Assembly: GCF_001428865.1 (NCBI RefSeq)
Contig: NZ_LMIV01000003.1
Location: forward strand, 375,742-439,741
Reading direction: 5' to 3'
Source of the DNA: Sphingomonas sp. Root241
GTDB taxonomy: Bacteria; Pseudomonadota; Alphaproteobacteria; Sphingomonadales; Sphingomonadaceae
DNA: 64,000 nt
The translations under genes were made by a program, and so were the position numbers. Under the pieces are notes generated by a model that was not told where the DNA came from, made no database searches, and worked only from the letters and a program-made list of their open reading frames with translations. Numbering within the stretch: the stretch's first letter is position 1; every line of letters starts with the position of its first letter. Shown here piece by piece: positions 49,549-58,288 of the stretch.

Positions 49549-50957
49549 TGCGGCGCACGCTCATCGCACTCTCGCTGGCTCTCGCCGCCGCCATGCCTGC
49601 GCTGGCGCAGGATTTCCCGCCGCCTCCGCCGGTGGGCGAGCCCAAGCCGTTCAAGCTGCCCGCGACCGAGACCTTCACGCTCGCCAACGGCATGCAGGTA
49701 ACCCTGGTGCCCTATGGCATCGCGCCCAAGGCAATGGTGTCGCTCCGCGTCCGCGCGGGCAACGCCGTCGAAGGTGAACAGACCTGGCTCGCGGATCTCA
49801 CTGCCGAAATGCTCAAGGAAGGCGCCGCGGGCCGCTCCTCGGCCGATCTCGCCACCGCCGCGGCGGGCATGGGCGGCGAACTCGGCGTCGGCGCGGGCAC
49901 GCAGACGACGCAGATATCGATCAACGTGTTGTCCGAACATGCGCCGGAGGCAGTCGCGCTGATTGGCGACGTCGCGATCCGCCCGACATTGCCGCCCGGC
50001 GAGCTCGCCCGGATCAAGGCCAATCTCGCGCGCCAGCTGTCGGTCGCATTGTCGCAGCCGGGCACGCTCGCCGACGCGGCGCTCGCCCGGACGATCTACG
50101 GCCCGAACCATCCTTATGGCCGCACGATCCCGAGCCAGGCGCAACTCGCCGCTTATACGATCGATGACGTGAAGCGCTTCCATGCCGGCCAGTTCGGGGC
50201 GAAGCGCGCGCATCTCTACATCGCCGGACGCTTCGATGCAGCGGCGGTCAAGGCTGCGATCACGAAGGCGTTCGGCGGCTGGGCCGCGGGTCCCGCGCCG
50301 CTCGCGCTCGCTGCGCCGCACCAGCCGGGGCCCCGCGTCGTGCTGATCGACCGCCCCGATGCGCCGCAGACCACGCTCCGGCTCGCCTTCGATGCGTCGC
50401 TCGCGGGCAGCGAAGCGGACATCCCGCAGCGTGTGACCAACGAGCTGCTCGGCGGCGCGTTCAGCTCGCGCATCACCACCAATATCCGCGAGACCAAGGG
50501 CTATACCTATTCGCCTAATTCGGCAGTGGCGTTCGGCCCCGGCGACGCGCTGTGGACCTTCGACGCCGATGTGACGACGAACGTCACCGGCGCCGCGCTG
50601 ACCGAGGTCTTCAAGGAAATCCGGCGGATGCAGAGCGAGCCCGCGCCGATCGAGGAATCGAAGGGCATCCGCACCTATATGGCGGGGCTGTTCGCGATCT
50701 CGAACTCGACCTCGTCGGCGCTGGCCAACACGCTGGCGACGCGCGACTTGCTCGGCCTGCCCGGCGACTGGACCGATCGCTACGTGCCCGCCGTGCTCGC
50801 GGTCGAGCCCGCGGCGATGATGGCTTCGGCGAAGGCGAGCTACCCGCTCGACAAGCTGACCCTAATCGTGGTCGGCGATCTCAAGACCGTCGAGCCCCAG
50901 CTCAAGGCATTGCCGGAGCTGGCCAATGTTCCGTTTCAGCGGGTAACCGTGCCATAA
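49548..50957 (+). CDS. M16 peptidase-like partner subunit without zinc site
   Basis: This 469-residue exported M16 homologue has a signal peptide (ending ALAQ) and a Pro-rich start. At the position of HxxEH it reads WLADLTAEML, so no zinc can bind. The C-terminal lobe keeps the SSRITTNIRETKGYTYS region with the Arg and Tyr that complete the active site of the partner in heterodimeric M16 enzymes. Its ATG shares one base with the stop of the catalytic gene (TGATG), and AGGAGG precedes it. The pair recalls mitochondrial processing peptidase-like and periplasmic M16 pairs; the peptide substrate is unknown. Confidence 0.9.
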   Translation: MRRTLIALSLALAAAMPALAQDFPPPPPVGEPKPFKLPATETFTLANGMQVTLVPYGIAPKAMVSLRVRAGNAVEGEQTWLADLTAEMLKEGAAGRSSADLATAAAGMGGELGVGAGTQTTQISINVLSEHAPEAVALIGDVAIRPTLPPGELARIKANLARQLSVALSQPGTLADAALARTIYGPNHPYGRTIPSQAQLAAYTIDDVKRFHAGQFGAKRAHLYIAGRFDAAAVKAAITKAFGGWAAGPAPLALAAPHQPGPRVVLIDRPDAPQTTLRLAFDASLAGSEADIPQRVTNELLGGAFSSRITTNIRETKGYTYSPNSAVAFGPGDALWTFDADVTTNVTGAALTEVFKEIRRMQSEPAPIEESKGIRTYMAGLFAISNSTSSALANTLATRDLLGLPGDWTDRYVPAVLAVEPAAMMASAKASYPLDKLTLIVVGDLKTVEPQLKALPELANVPFQRVTVP

Positions 50958-51023
50958 GCGGCGAAGCGGTGCCGGAACGCGCCGCGTGCAGCTGAAATTC
51001 ACGTTGGAACGGCTAGAGACGCT

Positions 51024-52202
51024 GTGGTGAATCGCGGGAAGTATCGGATCGGCGGCCAGTTCGGGCTCGCCGCGGCGGCGTTGGCTGCGGGCATCGCCGC
51101 GCCTGTCGTGCATGCACAGCAGACCACAACGCCGGCTCCAACCCCGGCGCCGACACCAACGCCCAGTCGTCCACCCAACCTGATGTACCTGCCCAATGTG
51201 ACGCCCGAGCGCTTCACATTGGGCACGCCGTCGCCGGCTCCCGCGCCGACACCGACCTTGGTGACGCCTCCCGCACCCGTCGCGACGGCCACCCCGCGCG
51301 CGACAGCACCGGCCCGTTCGACATCGAGGCCGAGCGCCACCCGGGCGCCCGTAACCCAGGCCACGCCGCCCGCCGGCATCGCCCCGACCGGAACTCCGGT
51401 TGCGGTGCCGAGCCCGATCGCGACGGCCGCGCCTGCACCTGCTCTCCCTGCACCCGTCGTGCCGGCAACCCAGCCGGCGGGAACGCCCGGCTGGCTGTGG
51501 ATGCTGATCGGTGCCGGAGCGACTGCGCTCGTGTTCGGCGGCATCTGGGCCCTGCAACGCCGCCGCCGTGCCGGAGAGCTGGAAGAATATGAGGCCGCCG
51601 CGCCCGCGCCGGCACTCCCTCCGCCCGCAATGCCTGCGCGTCCGGTCGGTCCCCCGCCGGGGATCGCGCCCAAGGCCGCGCCGCCGCCTGCGGCAGCGCC
51701 ATCGGGCGAGCCCTTCGAGATCATCCTCCGCCCCGCGCGCATCGAAGTGACCGAACGCGACATAGTGCTCGAGTGCGAGCTGCTGATCGGCAACACCCAG
51801 GCCTCGGCCGCGGAGAATGTCCGCGTCAACATGGCGATGATGACCGCCAGCCCCGATCAGGACCGCAACATCGCGGGCTTCCACGCCAATCCGATGGTCG
51901 ATCCGGCGGGGACCCCGTTCGATCTCGCCGCCGGCGCGGGCGGGCGCATGCCGATGCGGCTGGCGCTGCCGCGCGAGCTGATCCACGTCGTCGAAGTCGC
52001 CGGCCGCCCGATGTTCGTGCCTTTGGTGATGATCGAGCTCAAATGGCGCGCCGGGATCAGCATCCGCCGCTTCGGCGCGGACTTCATGGTCGGCACCGCG
52101 GGGCAGGGGGGCAAGGTTGGCCTGATCTGGCTCGATCGCAACCAGCAGGCGCGCGAGCTGGCCGCCACCCGCTATCTCCCGCGCCAGGCGGTGGCGGCCT
52201 GA
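51024..52202 (+). CDS. Pro/Ala-rich single-pass membrane protein with C-terminal Ig-like domain (paralogue B)
   Basis: This 392-residue protein has the same layout as the gene at 42474. It has a signal peptide ending AQQ, a Pro/Thr/Ala-rich region with many APTPTP-like units (33-155), one membrane helix (157-177), RRRR (179-182), a Pro/Ala linker, and a beta-rich domain (228-360). The domain start aligns with paralogue A: FEIILRPARIEV then ECELLIGN, against FGLRPVRAG then DVELTVGN. Start is GTG 51024 or the adjacent GTG 51027. It follows the M16 pair in the same direction by about 65 bases. Function is unknown. Confidence 0.7.
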   Translation: MVNRGKYRIGGQFGLAAAALAAGIAAPVVHAQQTTTPAPTPAPTPTPSRPPNLMYLPNVTPERFTLGTPSPAPAPTPTLVTPPAPVATATPRATAPARSTSRPSATRAPVTQATPPAGIAPTGTPVAVPSPIATAAPAPALPAPVVPATQPAGTPGWLWMLIGAGATALVFGGIWALQRRRRAGELEEYEAAAPAPALPPPAMPARPVGPPPGIAPKAAPPPAAAPSGEPFEIILRPARIEVTERDIVLECELLIGNTQASAAENVRVNMAMMTASPDQDRNIAGFHANPMVDPAGTPFDLAAGAGGRMPMRLALPRELIHVVEVAGRPMFVPLVMIELKWRAGISIRRFGADFMVGTAGQGGKVGLIWLDRNQQARELAATRYLPRQAVAA

Positions 52203-52211
52203 ACCTCCGCG

Positions 52212-52568
52212 TCAGTCGAGCACGCGGCCGACCCGCACCAGCGTCCCGCTCGGATCGCTCACTGCGAACTCATAGGTGCCCCACGGCTTTCGGTGCGGTG
52301 CGCCCTTCTCGATGATCAGCTCGCGCACCCGATCGGCGACTGCGTCGACATCCTCGACATAGAGATAGAGGCCGAAGGGGTTGTCCTCGACCTTCTCCGG
52401 CCATCCCTCGACATGGTTGAGGTGCAGGTGCCAGCCGCGCCCGTCGGCGAGGATGCGGTAATGGCCGTGATCGCTCACCACCGCGAAGCCGAGCCGCTGG
52501 TAGAAAGCCTCGCTGGCGTCGAGATCGCTGCTCGGCACGATCGCCACCACGCGATGTAGGTCGGTCAT
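52212..52568 (-). CDS. Glyoxalase/bleomycin-resistance (VOC) family protein
   Basis: This 118-residue one-domain VOC protein has the paired beta-alpha-beta-beta-beta pattern: VVAIVPSSDLDASEAFYQRLGF, then WHLHLNH, then GLYLYVEDVDAVADRV and YEFAVSDPSGTLVRVG. Candidate metal ligands are a His near the N-terminus and the Glu in YEFAVSD. Members include dioxygenases, glyoxalases and antibiotic-binding proteins; the specific role is open. It lies divergent to a TetR regulator, a usual arrangement for a regulated detoxification gene. Confidence 0.8.
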   Translation of the reverse strand: MTDLHRVVAIVPSSDLDASEAFYQRLGFAVVSDHGHYRILADGRGWHLHLNHVEGWPEKVEDNPFGLYLYVEDVDAVADRVRELIIEKGAPHRKPWGTYEFAVSDPSGTLVRVGRVLD

Positions 52569-52709
52569 TGCATCGCTCCTGAGAAACTACGCGCACCGTG
52601 CATCAGCGGCGCGGTTCGTGCGAGAGCGAAACCGGCCGGAAACGCTGCTGCCGGACGGAGCCCCGCAAAAGTCCGGAAGCGAGGCGGACAAATGCGCTAG
52701 AAAGCCGCG

Positions 52710-53237
52710 ATGGACGGACGGAATCTCGATCCGCGCGTCAAGCGCAGCCGTGACGCGATCGTCGCGGCGTTCGTCGAACTCGCCTTCCGGCAGCGCTACG
52801 ACACGATCCGCACCGCCGATCTGATCGCCCGTGCCGGCGTCGGCCGCTCGACCTTTTACGAGCATTTCCGCGGCAAGGACGAAGTGCTGCTGGCGGTGAT
52901 GGCGCCGATCCTCCAGCCGCTGGCCAGCGCGGCACTGGGCCGCGCGAGCAAGGTCCAGGTGCGCGCGATGCTCGAGCATGTCTGGCAGCAGCGCGGCTTC
53001 GCGCGGATCATCCTCGGCGGCGGGACGGGCATGAAGCTCCAGCGCCGGCTGGCCGCGATGATCGAGGCGCGGCTGGTGGTGGTGCCGGACGCCGCGCCGC
53101 CGCCGATGGTCGCAATGGCCGCCGCGGCGGCGCAGCTGACGATGCTGCGGATGTGGGTCGCCGGCGAAGCGGCTTGTGCGCCCGCGGACCTCGCGGCGCA
53201 GATGCTCGCCTGCGCGCGCCTGGCTCCGGAGGCCTGA
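52710..53237 (+). CDS. TetR-family transcriptional regulator
   Basis: This 175-residue regulator has a TetR helix-turn-helix at the N-terminus (AIVAAFVELAFRQRYDTIRT, then ARAGVGRSTFYEHFRGKDEVL) and a helical ligand-binding domain. It is slightly short for the family. It stands divergent to the VOC protein gene with about 140 bases between them, so it probably represses itself and that gene. The ligand is unknown. Confidence 0.88.
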   Translation: MDGRNLDPRVKRSRDAIVAAFVELAFRQRYDTIRTADLIARAGVGRSTFYEHFRGKDEVLLAVMAPILQPLASAALGRASKVQVRAMLEHVWQQRGFARIILGGGTGMKLQRRLAAMIEARLVVVPDAAPPPMVAMAAAAAQLTMLRMWVAGEAACAPADLAAQMLACARLAPEA

Positions 53238-53280
53238 TTTGCCATTGCCTTGACCGGGGCGATGCGGGAGGCTTCGGACG

Positions 53281-54357
53281 ATGACGATCTTCCGCTTCGA
53301 CTGCTTCGTGCTGGACATGGGCGATCGCCAGCTCAAGCGGGAGGGCGTGCCGGTGGAGCTCAATGCCCGCTATCTCGACGCGCTGGCGCTGCTGGTGCGT
53401 GAGCAGGGCAGGCTGGTGTCGAAGGACCATTTCCTCGATCAGGTCTGGCGCGGCGTGCCCGTCACCGACGAAGCGCTCACCCAGTGCATCAAGACGCTAC
53501 GGAGGCAGCTCGGCGACAATGCCGCCAGCCCGCGGCTGATCGAGACCGTGCCCAAGCACGGCTATCGCTTCATCGCGGCGGTCGAGGCGGACATCGAGCC
53601 GCCGGCGCTCGAGCCCCGATCGGCGCCGGCACGCGCCGGAGCCGGGCGGTGGCGCCGCTTCCTGCTGCTCGGCGGCGCGGGCACGATCGGCGCCGGGATC
53701 GCCGGGCTTATCGGCGGCATCTTCTACGGATTCGCCGGCGCCTCGCAGCCGCTCCAGCCGGGCATGGGCGCAGTCTCGGTGCTGCTGGTCGTGACGTGCC
53801 TCACCATCCTCGTCGCATTGGTGGGCGGGGCAGGGGTGGCGTTCGGCATCGCCGCGGCGGACTTCGCGCCCGCGCGCCGCTGGCACTGGAGTGTGGCCGG
53901 AGGCGCGATCGGCGGGCTGGTCGTGGGTGGGGTGGTCAAGCTGCTCGGGCTCGACGCGTTCAACCTGCTGCTCGGCCAGTCGCCGGGCGACATCACCGGC
54001 GCGGCGGAGGGCGCAATGCTGGGCGGCGCGGTCGGCCTGGGAAGCTGGCTCGGCGCGCACTGGGGCGGGCATTCGCTACGCCGCGCAGTCGCGGCGGCGG
54101 GGCTGGTCGGCGCAGTCGCGGGGATGCTGGTGCCGCTGCTCGGCGGACGGCTGATGGGCGGCAGCCTCGACCTGCTCGCGCGCCATATCCCCGCCTCGCG
54201 CCTGCGCCTCGATCAGATCGGCGGGCTGTTCGGCGAGAGCGGCTTCGGGCCGATCGCCCAGCTCGTGACCGGCGCGCTGGAAGGCGGACTGTTCGCCGCC
54301 TGCATCGCCGGCGCGATGCTCCTCGCGCGACGGGATCTCGACGCGGGGCGGCGGTGA
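53281..54357 (+). CDS. ToxR/CadC-like winged-helix regulator with a glycine-rich polytopic membrane domain
   Basis: This 358-residue protein starts with an OmpR/PhoB-type winged helix (1-95: FRFDCFVLD, LLVREQGRLVSKDHFLDQVW, then TDEALTQCIKTLRRQL and ETVPKHGYRFIA), as in CadC and ToxR. A short Pro/Ala linker is followed not by one membrane helix but by a glycine-rich membrane region of about six to eight helices (about 125-350) with GTIGAGIAGLIGGIFYGFAG and GAAEGAMLGGAVGLGSWLG. No periplasmic domain is evident. It looks like a one-component membrane regulator whose sensor is the membrane bundle. It starts 43 bases after the TetR gene; its targets are unknown. Confidence 0.8.
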   Translation: MTIFRFDCFVLDMGDRQLKREGVPVELNARYLDALALLVREQGRLVSKDHFLDQVWRGVPVTDEALTQCIKTLRRQLGDNAASPRLIETVPKHGYRFIAAVEADIEPPALEPRSAPARAGAGRWRRFLLLGGAGTIGAGIAGLIGGIFYGFAGASQPLQPGMGAVSVLLVVTCLTILVALVGGAGVAFGIAAADFAPARRWHWSVAGGAIGGLVVGGVVKLLGLDAFNLLLGQSPGDITGAAEGAMLGGAVGLGSWLGAHWGGHSLRRAVAAAGLVGAVAGMLVPLLGGRLMGGSLDLLARHIPASRLRLDQIGGLFGESGFGPIAQLVTGALEGGLFAACIAGAMLLARRDLDAGRR

Positions 54358-54783
54358 GGCCGGTGTCCGCTGTTGATGGTTAGCCGCGAAAGGTCACACT
54401 AGGGTCACACTGCCTGCATGGTTCTGGCCCGTTCCTGCGCAGGCGATCCAGGAGGGTGTGGACCAAGCGGCGCTATACTCCTGCTTTCGCACGAGCACGA
54501 TGAGAGGGGCGTTACGATGTCAGAGAGCCAGAGGAGGCTGTCAGGCGAAATCCTACATTGCAAGCATGTCTGCAAATGAGTGGAGAGCGGCTGGTCCGCT
54601 TTCGAGTTTGCAGATCGAGTTAGCGGCCGCGAGGCTCGGCCCTTTGATACAGCCAGCCCTCCGCCACTACGTGCGTCTACAAACGGGAGGAAGTCCCTCG
54701 ATTTGACAACCAAGGCCTCACCTATGCGCTAAGCCGGATCGTCACTACACCCGTCACGGCGAGCAGCGGAATTTGAGGAGAGC
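54358..54783. other. Lower-GC intergenic stretch of unclear origin
   Basis: About 425 bp with short open frames on both strands (for example 54458-54706 plus and 54405-54713 minus) but no product I can recognise. Its composition is lower in GC than the flanks. It could be decayed or foreign sequence. Confidence 0.4.
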
Positions 54784-55302
54784 GTGGTGCGTCACTGGAC
54801 TTTGTCGGCCGCGATCGGAGCTGCCATCTTGATCTCTAGCTCAGGCTCAGCGAGCCCGGCGCAAGATGTGGTTTCAGGCAGCTATGTCCTGGACCGGGAA
54901 CGGAGCGACGACGCCTTTCAAGCGATCGAGAGCGCTATTGCCGGCCTTTCCAACGCCAAGCGCCCTCTCGCCCGCATGAGGCTGCGCAAGTCCATTGCGG
55001 TAAATAGAATGAGAATTTCGATTGCAGGAAGTCGAGTCGGAATCGCATATGATGACAAAGCACCTTTCGTCGTCAGGATAGGCGGAGAGCCGGTCAAGTG
55101 GAAGCTCATTGAAGTGCTTGTTTTCGATGTGTCGGCAAAAGTTAATGGTGAAGCTATTTCTCTAACATTCCGCGGCGAAGACAGCGAGCGGGTTACAACT
55201 TATCGCATTGTTGGTCAGGACTTGGTGGTGGATACCACCATGACGAGTCCATTGCTCTCTACACCAATTGTTTATAAGCAAATCTTCAATCGAACGAACT
55301 GA
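54784..55302 (+). CDS. Secreted hypothetical protein with atypical composition
   Basis: This protein of about 172 residues has a signal peptide (HWTLSAAIGAAILISSSGSAS) and a mature beta-rich part (SGSYVLDRERSDD, RIGGEPVKWKLIEVLVFDVS). No family is recognised. It starts at GTG 54784 or the adjacent GTG 54787 after GAGGAGAGC. Codons here are visibly richer in A and T than in all neighbouring genes, which suggests later arrival or weak selection. It sits between the ToxR-like regulator and the rplJL terminator. Confidence 0.55.
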   Translation: MVRHWTLSAAIGAAILISSSGSASPAQDVVSGSYVLDRERSDDAFQAIESAIAGLSNAKRPLARMRLRKSIAVNRMRISIAGSRVGIAYDDKAPFVVRIGGEPVKWKLIEVLVFDVSAKVNGEAISLTFRGEDSERVTTYRIVGQDLVVDTTMTSPLLSTPIVYKQIFNRTN

Positions 55303-55607
55303 CAGGATTTACGAGGAAAACTTTCTGGTGAGAAACCGTCGAACGGTCTTCGTCTCGTAGATGCAGATGCGGGTCAAGATGATCTCGCCAAGGTCTGCTT
55401 TGAGGCGCGCTACGATCGTGAACGAACGGCAGCAACTGGGGCGTTAGCTGCCACCTGCCGCTCTGGCTGCTATCCTCCGCAATCACCCGCACACACGCAA
55501 AGAAAAAGGGCGGCCCCATCGGAGCCGCCCTTTCTTTCTCTGCCGTGAAGCAGAAGCTGGATCCCCGCCTGGGCGGGGATGAGTCCTTCGCGCTTATGCG
55601 CGCAAGC
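55303..55607. other. Intergenic stretch with the rplJL terminator and a short palindrome
   Basis: About 305 bp. The first 200 bases hold nothing I recognise. A strong hairpin terminator is at 55505-55533. ATCCCCGCC/GGCGGGGAT (55561-55580) is a small palindrome similar to the inner arm of the repeat at 56832. Confidence 0.5.
55505..55533 (-). terminator. Intrinsic terminator of rplJL
   Basis: AAAGGGCGGC and GCCGCCCTTT form a 10-bp stem. On the minus strand it is followed by a TTTTTCTTTG tract, and on the plus strand by TCTTTCTC. It ends the rplJL transcript and can also stop the convergent plus-strand gene. Confidence 0.9.
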
Positions 55608-55985
55608 TCACTTGACCTCGACGGTCGCGCCGGCTTCTTCGAGCTGCTTCTTGATCTTCTCGGCCTCGTCCTTGTTGACGCCTTCCTTGACGGCCTTGGG
55701 AGCCGACTCGACCAGCGTCTTGGCTTCGGTCAGGCCCAGGCCGGTGATGGCGCGGACTTCCTTGATGACGTTGATCTTCTTGCCACCGTCGCCGGTGAGG
55801 ATCACGTCGAACTCGGTCTTCTCTTCAGCTGCCGGAGCAGCGGCGCCGGCGCCGCCAGCGGCAGGAGCCGCGACTGCAGCGGCGGCCGAAACGCCCCACT
55901 TCTCTTCGAGAAGCTTCGAGAGCTCGGCGGCTTCGAGAACGGTCAGCTCGGACAGAGCGTCAACCAGCTTGTTAAGGTCAGCCAT
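55608..55985 (-). CDS. rplL: 50S ribosomal protein L7/L12
   Basis: L7/L12 forms the flexible stalk that recruits translation factors. The 125-residue protein has the N-terminal dimerisation helices (LNKLVDALSELTVLEAAELSKLL), an Ala/Gly-rich hinge, and the conserved C-terminal domain (KTEFDVILTGDGGKKINVIK, GLTEAKTLVESAPKAVKEGV). ATG 55985 follows GGAGTTT. It is 56 bases after rplJ in the same operon. Confidence 0.98.
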   Translation of the reverse strand: MADLNKLVDALSELTVLEAAELSKLLEEKWGVSAAAAVAAPAAGGAGAAAPAAEEKTEFDVILTGDGGKKINVIKEVRAITGLGLTEAKTLVESAPKAVKEGVNKDEAEKIKKQLEEAGATVEVK

Positions 55986-56041
55986 GATAAACTCCAATCA
56001 AATCAGATAGGTTAGGGAATTGGTCTCGAAAAAAGGTCCGC

Positions 56042-56557
56042 TTACGCGGCTTCCTTCTCCGCATATGCCGAAAGAACGCGCGCGATCTGCGCGGCCGGTG
56101 CCTGCGTGATGGTTGCGAGCTTGGTCGCGGGAGCAACGATGAGCCCCACGATCTTGGCACGCAGTTCATCCAGCGACGGCAGCGTGGCGAGCGCCTTCAC
56201 GCCCTCCACGTCGAGCAGCTGCGCGCCCATTGCTCCGCCGACGATCTCGAGCTTGTCGTTCGTCTTGGCGAATTCCGCGATGATCTTGGCCGCAGCCACG
56301 GGATCGGCGGAAGTGGCGAGCGCCGTCGGACCCGTGAGCAGGTCCGCGATCACCGAATAATCGGTGCCCTCGGCGGCAATCTTGGCAAGCTTGTTCTTCG
56401 AGACCTTATAGCTCGCACCGGCTGCGCGCATCTTGTTGCGGAGGTCCGTCGATTGCTTGACGGTCATCCCGAGATTGCGGGTGACAACCACCACGCCGAC
56501 CTCGTTGAAGGTGCGATTCAGCTCGGCAACGGCATCAGCCTTTTGGGAACGATCCAT
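56042..56557 (-). CDS. rplJ: 50S ribosomal protein L10
   Basis: L10 anchors L7/L12 dimers to the ribosome. The 171-residue protein starts MDRSQKADAVAELNRTFNEV, contains the RNA-binding LRNKMRAAGASYKVSKNKLA, and ends in the stalk helix that binds L12 dimers. ATG 56557 follows GAGGAGA; the frame to 56620 extends into the leader. A promoter-like pair lies upstream at 56790-56817. L10 often represses its own operon through the leader, but no defined leader structure could be confirmed here. Confidence 0.97.
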   Translation of the reverse strand: MDRSQKADAVAELNRTFNEVGVVVVTRNLGMTVKQSTDLRNKMRAAGASYKVSKNKLAKIAAEGTDYSVIADLLTGPTALATSADPVAAAKIIAEFAKTNDKLEIVGGAMGAQLLDVEGVKALATLPSLDELRAKIVGLIVAPATKLATITQAPAAQIARVLSAYAEKEAA

Positions 56558-56789
56558 GCCGGTCTCCTCGTTATGAAGCACCCTGACGGGGGCTCCGGTT
56601 ACAAATTGTCCGAGGGGCACGATCGTCGCGGCCAGAGGCTTCCCTGGCGTGACCCGAACGCTCCGCGCGAGGCGGACCGTCGGTGAAAAATCTGTCCCCG
56701 TCTTGGCGAGAAATCAAGACCGGCAAATCCCGGTCACTCGCTGTCTCGGACGGAACGCAGGCGAGGCAAGCCCCATCTGCGAAGGCGCG

Positions 56790-56817
56790 CACATAACGAA
56801 ATCGGGGGAGGAGTCAA
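56790..56817 (-). promoter_or_regulatory. Candidate promoter for rplJL
   Basis: On the minus strand TTGACT (56817-56812) is followed after 16 bases by TATGTG (56795-56790). The -35 is good and the -10 is weak. It lies between the palindromic repeat and the roughly 230-nt rplJ leader, where a promoter is needed because rplA is far away. Confidence 0.5.
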
Positions 56818-56831
56818 CTGGTCCCACGCCC

Positions 56832-56940
56832 GTCACCCCCGCGAAAGCGGGGGCCCATCTCCGGGATGCGCAGCAAATGCAACGGCCGTGGGACGGCTTG
56901 GTGGTGGCAGGAGATGGGTCCCCGCTTTCGCGGGGATGAC
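56832..56940. repeat. Palindromic repeat element, copy 2
   Basis: The arms GTCACCCCCGCGAAAGCGGG and CCGCTTTCGCGGGGATGAC, with inner CCCATCTCC/GGAGATGGG, match copy 1 at 7189-7295. It lies just upstream of the rplJ promoter and just after the pectate-lyase-like gene. Confidence 0.8.
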
Positions 56941-56950
56941 GGTGATTAGG

Positions 56951-58201
56951 TCAGCCCGGATAGCCGCCCACTTCGCGCTCGTCGTCGATCACACGGCCCT
57001 TGCCGCTGCGCACCTCGGCGACGATCCGCCGATCCACCGCGTCGCGGTCCCACGGCCGAGCGCCCGCTTCGGCGAGCACCCATTTTTCAACCGTGCGCGC
57101 CGGCCGCGCCTTGAACCCCTCGGGCCAGAACGGCGGACGAGGCAGGGGGATGATCTTCGGCTTGCGGTTCGAGATCACTTCGATCGGCACCATCGGGCGC
57201 CCGCCCGAGAGGGTGAAGATATTGTCGCGGTCGAACAACTCGAGGTCGCCTTGCCCTTCGACGATCAGGAAGGGCAGGTCCTCCCGCGTCGAAGGACCCC
57301 CGCGCACGACATTGCCGACGATCGCCAGCCGCCCGACGGTCCACGGGTGCCCGACCCATTCTTCCTCGTTGAGCGCATAATGCATGCAGCGATTGCCGGG
57401 ATCGTAGATCAGGTTGTTCGCGGTCAGCGCCTGCGCACCACCCTTGAACAGCTGGTTGCGCTCGTAGTTGTGCGCATAGAGATTGCCCGCGATCAGCACT
57501 TCGGTGACGTTGTCGTGGATCAGCGTTCCCTTCGAATGCTCGCCCTTGGCGTGGCTCGACTTCGACAGCCCCTCGGCGACGATATTGCGCGTGAAGGTGA
57601 TCCGCCGCGAGGTGTGCTGGCGCCATGCCTCGACGGTGTCGCCGCCGGCGAAGCGCGGACCCGAGGCGGACAGGTTCTCGTCGGTCGCCCAGGCGAAGGA
57701 GCAGTGATCGACGACGACGTCGTGCGCCGCATTGGTCGAGAGCCCGTCGACTTCCCAGCCGCTCTTGGGCGCCGCGCCGTCCGCGCCGGCGCGCACCCGG
57801 ATATGCTGGATCACCACGTCGTGCGTCGAAACCGAGATGCCGCCGCGGATCAGCGTGATGCCGGGGGAAGCGGCGCTCGTCCCGTCGATCGTGACGAAGG
57901 GGTCGCGGATCGACAGGCTCTTTCGTCCCAGATCGATCACGCCCGCGACATCGAACAGGATCCGTCGTGGCCCGGTTACCGCCAGCGCCGCGCGCAGCGT
58001 GCCGAGACCCTCCGAGGCGAGGCTGGTCACGCGCAGCACGCGTCCTCCGTCGCCGCCTTTGGTCCTGGTCCAGCCGCTGCTCGGCGTCAGCGCCTGCGCG
58101 CCCGCGAAAAGCGGCGCATGCCCTGCGGCCAATGCCGCGCCGCCTACAAAGCTCCGCCGGTTCAGCCGCAAACCCGCTCTCCCTCGCTGCGCGGTGGTCA
58201 T
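56951..58201 (-). CDS. Pectate lyase-like right-handed beta-helix protein (Tat-exported)
   Basis: This 416-residue protein has a twin-arginine signal (LNRRSFVGGAALAAG) and a mature part with the repetitive short strands of a parallel beta-helix, including GVIDLGRKSLSIRDPFVTID, DVVIQHIRVRAG and DVVVDHCSFAWATDENLS, the last typical of pectate lyase-superfamily proteins. It may cleave pectin or another polyuronide; the exact chemistry is not certain from sequence. ATG 58201 begins the Tat signal; the longer frame to 58243 is not needed. It has no nearby uronate-utilisation genes. Confidence 0.8.
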   Translation of the reverse strand: MTTAQRGRAGLRLNRRSFVGGAALAAGHAPLFAGAQALTPSSGWTRTKGGDGGRVLRVTSLASEGLGTLRAALAVTGPRRILFDVAGVIDLGRKSLSIRDPFVTIDGTSAASPGITLIRGGISVSTHDVVIQHIRVRAGADGAAPKSGWEVDGLSTNAAHDVVVDHCSFAWATDENLSASGPRFAGGDTVEAWRQHTSRRITFTRNIVAEGLSKSSHAKGEHSKGTLIHDNVTEVLIAGNLYAHNYERNQLFKGGAQALTANNLIYDPGNRCMHYALNEEEWVGHPWTVGRLAIVGNVVRGGPSTREDLPFLIVEGQGDLELFDRDNIFTLSGGRPMVPIEVISNRKPKIIPLPRPPFWPEGFKARPARTVEKWVLAEAGARPWDRDAVDRRIVAEVRSGKGRVIDDEREVGGYPG

Positions 58202-58288
58202 GCTTAACGAAAGGCCAAGCTGTGCCCCTGCGGAACAGTCCAAAAACCATGCTAGCCAGGGGCGGTTTCGCCAGCAATATCGCTGCGC

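Noticed and set aside
54405..54713. 102-codon minus-strand frame and an overlapping 82-codon plus-strand frame
   Set aside because: No ribosome site, no domain, composition unlike the neighbours. Described instead as an unclear intergenic stretch.
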